22,336 nucleotides of DNA from Bacteroidota bacterium (lineage in GTDB: Bacteria; Bacteroidota; Rhodothermia; Balneolales; Balneolaceae). The stretch spans positions 1 through 22,336 of the forward strand of contig JAGXIS010000129.1 of NCBI GenBank assembly GCA_024635465.1, written 5' to 3'. Numbering within the stretch: the stretch's first letter is position 1; each line of letters starts with the position of its first letter. The position numbers were made by a program, and so were the translations under genes. Below, one piece after another: positions 16,388 through 22,336 of this stretch. The notes beneath the pieces are model-generated. The model saw nothing but the letters and a program-made list of their open reading frames with translations, was not told the origin of the DNA and ran no database searches.

Positions 16388-16753
16388 TTAAATATCTCTC
16401 AAAATCTTTTCCATTTTTTTACCTTTTGCCAATTCGTCCACCAATTTGTCTAAATACCTTACTTTTTTTGTGATCGGGTTTTCAATTTCTTCTATCCGAT
16501 AACCGCAAATGACACCTGTGATGAGGTGTGCGTTAGGATTCAATTTGGCAATTTCAAAGAAGTTTTCAAATGTTATTTTTTCATCAATGAGTTCTTGAAT
16601 TTTTTTATCATCGAAACCTGTTAGCCACTTAATCACTTGATGCAATTCTTCTTTTGATCTGCCTTTTTTCTCAACTTTAGTGATGTAGTGTGGATAGACC
16701 GATGTAAAAGTCATTTTTGCCATTCGTTCGTTATGCTCAGGAGTTGGTTTCAT
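16388..16753 (-). CDS. DUF2200 domain protein
   Basis: 121 residues, full length for DUF2200. Typical parts are MTFTSVYPHYITKVEKKGRSKEELHQVIKWLTGF (residues ~14-47), LNPNAHLITGVICGYRIEEIENP and the C-terminal RYLDKLVDELAKGKKMEKILR, which are strongly conserved as I recall them. It is a small soluble helical protein with no known function. The start is preceded by a run of 13 A (complement of 16761-16773) 7 nt upstream of the ATG. The DUF4256 gene lies 114 nt upstream on the same strand, so they may be co-transcribed. Confidence 0.88.
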   Translation of the reverse strand: MKPTPEHNERMAKMTFTSVYPHYITKVEKKGRSKEELHQVIKWLTGFDDKKIQELIDEKITFENFFEIAKLNPNAHLITGVICGYRIEEIENPITKKVRYLDKLVDELAKGKKMEKILRDI

Positions 16754-16760
16754 GATTTAA

Positions 16761-16773
16761 TTTTTTTTTTTTT
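16761..16773 (-). repeat. 13-nt homopolymer (A on the coding strand) before the DUF2200 start
   Basis: Thirteen consecutive T on the plus strand (A on the gene strand) end 7 nt upstream of the DUF2200 ATG. Such a tract can vary in length by slippage and could change ribosome loading; it is also a place where read length may be miscounted. Confidence 0.6.
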
Positions 16774-16867
16774 GCAATAATTTCAGAGTGGCCTTCTGCT
16801 GCATTTTTTAAAAAATATTGCTATGAATCTTAAAATTATGGATCCCAAAAAAGTGTTGGTGTATAAT

Positions 16868-17440
16868 TCAAACCCTTAACACACCACGGAATCCCCTTGC
16901 AGCATAGTATGATTCTGCACCATTGTGATACAGGAATACAGTATCATACCGACGATCACAAAAGAGTGCACCACCAAGTTTTCTAATATCAGAAGGTGTT
17001 TTTACCCAACTCGATGTTTTTGTATCAAAATTTCCAAGTTGCTGGAGCTCCCGATATTGCTCTTCAGTCAATAATTCAATACCCATGGCATTAGCCACAT
17101 CCATAACGTTATTTTCTGGCTTGAATTTTTTCCTGGATTCAAGCGCTTCATGGTCGTAACAAAGACTTCTTCGTCCTTCGGGACTTTCTAAAGCGCAATC
17201 ATAAAAAAAATATTCACCTGTCTTATTATCATGAGCTACAACATCCGGTTCTCCACCTGTTCTTTCCATCTCATAGAGTGACCATAATTTATCAGAATTC
17301 GCTTCCAGCCTGGTTTGAAGATCAGTCCAATCCAGACCATTATGGCGCTTCATATTTTTCTCAAAGCGAGTTTGTAATGTTTTGATTAGCTCTTCTTGTT
17401 GTTCTGCGGACAACTCGAATTTATTTATCTTTGTCATCAT
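16868..17440 (-). CDS. DUF4256 domain protein
   Basis: 190 residues, the usual length. Family-like blocks include LQTRFEKNMKRHNGLDW, LWSLYEMERTGGEPDVV, GEYFFYDCALESPEGRRSLCYDHEALESRK, ANAMGIELLTEEQYRELQQL and the C-terminal ALFCDRRYDTVFLYHNGAESYYAARGFRGVLRV. It is a soluble protein of unknown function that I recall as common in soil and marine bacteria, sometimes near DUF2200. Two ATGs (17440 and 17437) are both possible starts. Confidence 0.88.
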   Translation of the reverse strand: MMTKINKFELSAEQQEELIKTLQTRFEKNMKRHNGLDWTDLQTRLEANSDKLWSLYEMERTGGEPDVVAHDNKTGEYFFYDCALESPEGRRSLCYDHEALESRKKFKPENNVMDVANAMGIELLTEEQYRELQQLGNFDTKTSSWVKTPSDIRKLGGALFCDRRYDTVFLYHNGAESYYAARGFRGVLRV

Positions 17441-17755
17441 TGTAAATCTAATATCCTATTACTTTATAACAGCTTGGCAAATAAAGAGATCCCTATAACA
17501 ATTCCCTTTAATACCATTTCTCAAATCTACTGTAAAATTTTAGAAAAGCAAGGAATATCCACTTGATTTGAGGGGTTAAATGAAGTATTGGAGTTGGTTT
17601 TAATTCATCCTTCTAACCCTGGCAGGACAAAATGTCCAGTCTCTACACTTCCATCAGTAATTTTTTTCTAGGAAATGTTTAATAGCAGAGTGTAAAACAG
17701 GAAGTGTCTTACTTTGAATAAAGAATTTCACACTAGAGTAGCGAATAGTCTTTAT
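17441..17755. other. 315-nt intergenic region, nothing clear
   Basis: No coding sequence is seen. There is one short hairpin (GGACA/TGTCC around AAA, near 17627-17639), without a T-run. It could hold the promoter of the DUF4256 gene and the end of the metal-efflux remnant transcript, but no motif is convincing. Confidence 0.5.
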
Positions 17756-18244
17756 TTATACGAACAATTCTTTGATGTAATCTCTTTGCTGAATATTCAC
17801 CTGTTCCGTATAAGCTTCAGGATGCCGAATTTCTCCTCCTTTGTAACCCGTATATGCCAATATTCCTAAAGTGATCAGAGCTGTTACGAGAATAGCCACA
17901 TTCAATCCGGTTTCGAATCGAAGTTTCAATTTTTTGGCTGAAAGTGCAACTATGCTGAGTAATCCCATCACCATAGCAAACCAGAATGAAAGCTCGGCTG
18001 CCTCTTCGTGATCATGAATGGCATCATGTGAAACAGCGGCAACTTCTTCAACAATATCTTCGGCAGATTCTCCGGTTTCCATTGCCACATAACTGCTCAC
18101 CGCTCCGATAATGAACAACACAAAAGCGATGTTTCTGATGGATATTTCTTTCTTATACATCCCCCACCCAAGTACAAAAATACCGGTTAATGTGGTGAAA
18201 ATGGGAATGTGATTAACAATAAGATGAAGATGCGCTGCATTCAT
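17756..18244 (-). CDS. Small four-TM membrane protein of the metal-efflux remnant (DUF2231-like)
   Basis: 162 residues with about four membrane segments (ITTLTGIFVLGWGMY-like at ~15-31, FVLFIIGAVSSYVAME at ~41-56, FWFAMVMGLLSIVALSA at ~87-103, NVAILVTALITLGILAYTGY at ~113-132). The N-terminus LHLIVNHIPIF and the TGESAEDIVEE...HEEAA loop contain several His and Glu residues suited to metal or haem contacts, and resemble DUF2231-type proteins. It begins 13 nt after the TolC-CusA fusion gene and has an excellent Shine-Dalgarno (AAGGAGGT), so it should still be translated well. Function is unknown. Confidence 0.75.
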   Translation of the reverse strand: MNAAHLHLIVNHIPIFTTLTGIFVLGWGMYKKEISIRNIAFVLFIIGAVSSYVAMETGESAEDIVEEVAAVSHDAIHDHEEAAELSFWFAMVMGLLSIVALSAKKLKLRFETGLNVAILVTALITLGILAYTGYKGGEIRHPEAYTEQVNIQQRDYIKELFV

Positions 18245-18257
18245 AGTACCTCCTTTT

Positions 18258-18980
<723 letters not shown>

Positions 18981-19060
18981 TTAGGCATTTATGTGTTCAC
19001 CTAAAAACTACCCACTAAATCTGTAGAGATTATGGATTTACCATGAAATTCAATAATCCG

Positions 19061-20383
19061 TCAAAAAGTTATCGACACCGTAACGCCATTTCCTGCATTA
19101 TTCTCAGCTTTACACCGAAAACCATGCAATTCGCAAATACTTTGCACGATAGATAGTCCTAAACCCGGACTCGAATAGGTATCTCCATATAACTTCTCTC
19201 CTTTCTTGAAACGATCAAAAACCTGATCAATCATATCATCCGGAATCCCCGGACCTTCATCCCGCACAGAAAAAACCGGCCCTGATTCTCCCCTTTCAAC
19301 TATTGCATCAACCGTTCCTCCTTCGGGTGAAAATTTGATGGCATTTTGGATGATATTATATAATGACGAGTGAATCAGTTCCCGATTTCCGAATATTGTG
19401 ATCTCGTCTGAATAATTCTTTTTTATGGTTAATCGCTTCAGTTCAATAAAATCTCTTAGCTCATACAATACATCTTTGATCACATCTGCAATGCAGATTT
19501 CATCTTTCATTTCATACTGCTGGTTTTCTACACGACTAATAAGCAGCAGTGCATTACTCAACCGGGTTAAACGAACTGCTGTATGCTGAATCTCATTTAG
19601 ACGCACAAGAGATTGTTTGTTCAATTCCTCCGGTTTGGACAGTATTTTTTCTGCTTTTTGACGGATGATGGAAAGGGGTGTTAGCAATTCGTGAGAAGCA
19701 TTTTGAATGAATTTCCTTTGATCTTCAAATGAGGATTTGATCTGACTGAGCATGGTATTCAGCGCTCGGTTTAGAACGCGAATTTCATAAGTATTAGGCT
19801 CGGGAAACGGCTCTATGACTTGTGTGGGTGAGGAAATTTGCTCTAGTCGGTCCACCGTATCATAGAAGGGTGAAAGAATCCGACCAAAAACGATCTGATT
19901 GACTACATACAATAATATCACCCATAAAAATAACGCTCCAAATACACTCAGTAATACCGTCATGCTGATTTTTTCCCAAGCGGCCACTTCCTCATAAATT
20001 TCCAGTATTTTAGTTTCTCCCCCCACCATGACCGTAGTTGTTAGTTTCCGATAAGCTTCAGAAACCTCCGTTATTTCTGGGTAACGAATTGTATTAACCG
20101 TGCTAAAGTGATTGTTGTTGACATTTATACTATCATCATAAGTATTGATCTCAATCCATTCATACGAACCCAATCCGCCCAAAAAAATAATCTCTTCTAG
20201 TGTTGAAGGATCCTCCAGAAGCTGTTTCTGAATATCCTGTTTGTGTTGTAATAGATGAGAATCCAGCTCATTAAAGATGATTGTGTTTACTACATAATAC
20301 ATGCCAAAGCCTGTTACTAACAACATGAACAATGAAAGCACGGAATTACTAATAAGGATTTTATTATTAAGTTTCATATCCAT
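19061..20383 (-). CDS. Membrane sensor histidine kinase
   Basis: 440 residues. Two membrane helices (~10-32 and ~140-165) enclose a ~105-residue sensor region with an acidic, tyrosine-rich composition. A HAMP-like linker (ILSPFYDTVDRLEQI) leads to the phospho-acceptor helix FIQNASHELLTPLSII (H231; Leu in place of the usual Arg), then the ATPase domain with NIIQNAIKFSPEGG, VRDEGPGIPDDM, VFDRFKKGE and PGLGLSIVQSICELHG. The start overlaps the response-regulator gene by 17 nt, so the pair is coupled. Next to the efflux remnant, a CusS-type metal sensor is the most likely role, but this is context only. Confidence 0.93.
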   Translation of the reverse strand: MDMKLNNKILISNSVLSLFMLLVTGFGMYYVVNTIIFNELDSHLLQHKQDIQKQLLEDPSTLEEIIFLGGLGSYEWIEINTYDDSINVNNNHFSTVNTIRYPEITEVSEAYRKLTTTVMVGGETKILEIYEEVAAWEKISMTVLLSVFGALFLWVILLYVVNQIVFGRILSPFYDTVDRLEQISSPTQVIEPFPEPNTYEIRVLNRALNTMLSQIKSSFEDQRKFIQNASHELLTPLSIIRQKAEKILSKPEELNKQSLVRLNEIQHTAVRLTRLSNALLLISRVENQQYEMKDEICIADVIKDVLYELRDFIELKRLTIKKNYSDEITIFGNRELIHSSLYNIIQNAIKFSPEGGTVDAIVERGESGPVFSVRDEGPGIPDDMIDQVFDRFKKGEKLYGDTYSSPGLGLSIVQSICELHGFRCKAENNAGNGVTVSITF

Positions 20384-21056
20384 TCAATCTGTAACCGACA
20401 CCATATACGGTTTCAATGAGTTCAGGCACGCCGGTTTCTGTAAGTTTTTTACGGATGTTTTTCATGTGTGAACTTATGAAATCAAGCGAAAACCGGTCGT
20501 CAATTTTGTTGCCCCAGATATGCTCAGCAAGGGCTATACGCGTAATGGTCTTATTTTTATTCAGCATGAGATATCGCAGCAACTTGTATTCAGTATCAGT
20601 TACTTCCAATGGCTGACCTTCAAAACTAACCTGCAAATGATCCAGGTGCACCGACAGCCTACCGGTGTTAATAACATTATCCCTGATTTTGAATTTGCGT
20701 CGCAGCACAGCATGTATACGGGCACGCAACTCCGGCATAGCAAAAGGTTTGGAAAGGTAATCGTCGCTTCCCAATTCCAACCCCTGAACACGATCCTCAA
20801 GTTCTCCACGTGCTGTTAAAATAATGACTGCCGTATCTTCATTTGAGTGACTATGCTTGATCATATTTAACAAATCAAGTCCGTCGCCACCGGGCAGACT
20901 CAAATCCAACAGCACCAAATCATACAATTCGCTGGCAATCAAGCCATTTGCCCGGAGAAAATTAAGTGCGGTATCTACGGTAAAATGCTCTTCCAGCAGC
21001 TGCTCTTCCAGCTCCCTGTTCAGCAACAATTCATCTTCTACAACTAATGCTCTCAT
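20367..21056 (-). CDS. OmpR-family response regulator
   Basis: 229 residues from MRALVVEDE. The frame is open further upstream into the nitrilase gene, but the receiver fold begins here and the ATG at 21056 follows the nitrilase stop by 1 nt. Receiver: acidic pair E7/D8, phosphorylated Asp in YDLVLLDLSLPGGDG (D51), Thr in IILTARG, Lys in DYLSKPFAMPEL. DNA-binding winged helix: LEVTDTEYKLLRYLMLNKNK, ALAEHIWG, and HMKNIRKKL...IETVYGVGYRL. It should be phosphorylated by the kinase encoded just downstream, and bind the efflux promoter region. Confidence 0.94.
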   Translation of the reverse strand: MRALVVEDELLLNRELEEQLLEEHFTVDTALNFLRANGLIASELYDLVLLDLSLPGGDGLDLLNMIKHSHSNEDTAVIILTARGELEDRVQGLELGSDDYLSKPFAMPELRARIHAVLRRKFKIRDNVINTGRLSVHLDHLQVSFEGQPLEVTDTEYKLLRYLMLNKNKTITRIALAEHIWGNKIDDRFSLDFISSHMKNIRKKLTETGVPELIETVYGVGYRLNGYET

Positions 21057-21057
21057 T

Positions 21058-21792
21058 TCATTCCCTTGTGTGTTCTTGACTGACTTTTTCGGTTTCTGTG
21101 TCATATACTAATAAACCTTCTTCATTATCATTAAGACGTCCGGCACAAATTCCTGATTTAGTCCAAGCGGCACTTTGTCCGACACTATCAATATTGTCAC
21201 ATTTACCAATACAGTTGACCATCAAAACATGCATATTGTATTCTTTGGCAATCTTTGGATAGTAAATTAACCCCTTTTCTACTCCACTTTTTGATTTAGC
21301 CACACTTGCGAGATAAATATTTGAACGCAGTTGACATGCTTTTCTAGCGTGTTCCGGTTGCAAACTTTCGTAGCAGATTGCCGGTGAGATTTGTTTATCA
21401 CCTATATTTAAAATAAGCTGTTCAGATCCTTTTGCAAAGAATGGAAGTTCATCTGAATGCAGTTCCTGTTTGGAATAGATGACACGTTGTTTGCCCGGCT
21501 GAAAAATCATCATACTGATAAAGATCTGAGAGTCGAAATTTATGGGTAACCCCATTCCAATTAGTATATTCTCTCTGTCGCTAATTTCTTGAAATCCGTC
21601 AAACCTTGAATCTTTGGTATCACAAGCCAACTTTTTCGCAAGTTTGGGTTCGTAACCAATTAATGAAAGTTCAGGGAAAAATATTGCTGATGCCTGCAAA
21701 GAAACAGCCCTTTCAATGAAAGCTTTATGTTTGATTATATTCGCAGATACATCACCAATTTTTGGTTTTATTTGAGCTAAACATAATTTCAT
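21058..21792 (-). CDS. Carbon-nitrogen hydrolase (nitrilase superfamily)
   Basis: 244 residues. It has the Glu-Lys-Cys catalytic triad of the superfamily: E41 in FFPELSLIGYEP, K108 in YSKQELHSDE and C140 in SPAICYESLQPE. LCLAQIKPKIGDV at the start and the closing KSGICAGRLNDNEEGLLVYD also fit. Family members hydrolyse nitriles, amides, ureido compounds or N-terminal amides; the substrate is not evident here. There is no signal peptide. The stop TGA is 1 nt before the response-regulator ATG (TGAAATG), which implies coupled translation. Its link with the regulators is unusual. Confidence 0.9.
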   Translation of the reverse strand: MKLCLAQIKPKIGDVSANIIKHKAFIERAVSLQASAIFFPELSLIGYEPKLAKKLACDTKDSRFDGFQEISDRENILIGMGLPINFDSQIFISMMIFQPGKQRVIYSKQELHSDELPFFAKGSEQLILNIGDKQISPAICYESLQPEHARKACQLRSNIYLASVAKSKSGVEKGLIYYPKIAKEYNMHVLMVNCIGKCDNIDSVGQSAAWTKSGICAGRLNDNEEGLLVYDTETEKVSQEHTRE

Positions 21793-21982
21793 ACTATGTG
21801 GTGATTATCCAAAATGTGAACTCTTCTGAGAGCTCAATAATGATGGTTAAGTGTTCTTATCCAGATGATACCGAAGTGCCATCCTGATGCATATCATTAA
21901 TTACAGTTTAATAGGCAAATCTAATTATTTTAATAATTTAAAATATCCTGATTTCTCCTATTCAGTAAATAATTAATCAATG

Positions 21983-22040
21983 AAAATCGACTACTTACAC
22001 GTTTAACCTAAAATGTTTGGGCAAATATAGAGTCGATTTT
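21983..22040 (-). repeat. Inverted repeat downstream of the alpha/beta hydrolase
   Basis: AAAATCGACT (21983-21992) and AGTCGATTTT (22031-22040) are perfect 10-bp inverted repeats 38 nt apart. They begin 3 nt after the hydrolase stop. The large loop makes it a weak terminator at best; a TATATTTG -7-like motif lies in the loop (complement of 22022-22029). Confidence 0.35.
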
Positions 22041-22043
22041 ACA

Positions 22044-22297
22044 TTATTCCTCAACTTGATTCTTAACCCATTTTGCTATTTCATTTAGTGCAATCGGCGA
22101 AAATGTCTGTTCTATTTCTGCATACTCAGTCATAATTCCGGTTTCACTTTCTTGAAACATGTGATTGAGCCCCGGTAGTTCTATAATAGTAAATTCTTTA
22201 TTTTCTGCCTCTTCCAAAGCATGTTTAATGGGTGGGTGATTCATTTCTGGGGGCACTTGAACGTCAAGAGAGCCAATCAATGATAGAACAGGAATTG
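22044..22297 (-). CDS. Alpha/beta hydrolase, C-terminal part only
   Basis: About 84 codons remain and the frame runs into the adapter at 22298, so the 5' end is lost; a TTG at 22280 is internal. Conserved features are the catalytic Asp in IGSLDVQVPPEMN (strand plus turn before the last helix), the catalytic His in ELPGLNHMFQ, and the family tail TEYAEIEQTFSPIALNEIAKWV. The LNHxFQ...TGxxxEYxxIExTFSPxAL pattern is typical of serine hydrolases related to acetylesterases. The Ser nucleophile lies in the missing part. Confidence 0.85.
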
Positions 22298-22336
22298 CTG
22301 TCTCTTATACACATCTCCGAGCCCACGAGACGCTCA
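22298..22336. other. Illumina Nextera adapter (assembly artefact)
   Basis: From 22298 the sequence reads CTGTCTCTTATACACATCT, the Tn5 mosaic end used in Nextera kits, then CCGAGCCCACGAGAC, the Read 2 transposase adapter, then GCTCA, the start of an i7 index. It is not genomic; the true sequence ends at 22297. Confidence 0.98.

Noticed and set aside
19061..21056. PhoB/PhoR pair for the pst operon
   Set aside because: The pair is 3 kb away, beside a metal-efflux remnant and coupled to a nitrilase; no sequence feature ties it to phosphate.
21057..21104. N-terminal extension of the response regulator
   Set aside because: The extra 16 codons overlap the nitrilase coding end; the receiver domain starts at the ATG at 21056.
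22281..22336. Transposon end or new insertion site at the window edge
   Set aside because: The Tn5 mosaic end here is a library adapter, followed by index bases, not an insertion.

Overview
The window is a 22.3 kb AT-rich piece (roughly 40% GC by eye) of a Gram-negative chromosome. Lipoprotein signal peptides, an OmpA-type lipoprotein, an outer-membrane beta-barrel ending in Phe, TAnnTTTG-like promoter elements, and a DUF2914 membrane protein all fit the Bacteroidota/Balneolota/Rhodothermota branch. Good Shine-Dalgarno sequences at several starts (especially non-ATG starts) lean towards Balneolota, but this placement is an inference. The contig ends in an Illumina Nextera adapter (22298-22336), so the right edge is a library/assembly edge, not biology.

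Layout. 1-651 (minus): 5'-part of a DUF389 membrane protein with a TTG start. 743-979 (minus): small SEC-C zinc-motif membrane protein. 1150-1836 (minus): SIMPL/DUF541 lipoprotein. 2116-4798 (plus, the only plus-strand genes): an 11-nt-overlapping pair made of a RimK-like ATP-grasp ligase with an N-terminal RLAN-type region and a GCS2-type carboxylate-amine ligase, a likely two-enzyme pathway to a small peptide-like metabolite. 4906-5997 (minus): DUF2914 membrane protein. 6207-6881 (minus): glycine-zipper/OmpA lipoprotein with a clear terminator. 7212-9060 (minus): an ArsR-rhodanese fusion regulator followed 1 nt later by a sulfide:quinone-oxidoreductase-like flavoprotein that has no cysteine at all, with an operator-like repeat cluster in front. 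9193-9861 (minus): AsmA-like membrane-anchored protein.

10073-15965 (minus): a phosphate-uptake locus, outer-membrane porin then pstS-pstC-pstA-pstB-phoU: porin and lipoprotein PstS bring phosphate to the PstCAB ABC importer, with PhoU as the regulator. 16078-16233: a palindromic MITE-like element flanked by an 8-bp direct repeat. 16388-17440 (minus): DUF2200 and DUF4256 proteins. 17756-18968 (minus): a collapsed heavy-metal efflux locus in which the first part of a TolC-family protein is fused in frame to the last ~55 residues of a CusA/CzcA-type RND pump, followed by a small 4-TM protein. 19061-21792 (minus): sensor kinase and response regulator that probably controlled that pump, translationally coupled to an upstream nitrilase-family hydrolase. 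22044-22297 (minus): C-terminal part of an alpha/beta hydrolase cut by the adapter.

The most unusual items are the Cys-free SQR paralogue under an ArsR-rhodanese regulator, the TolC-CusA deletion fusion, the RimK/GCS2 pair, the MITE-like element and the nitrilase-two-component coupling. No tRNA, rRNA or CRISPR was seen.
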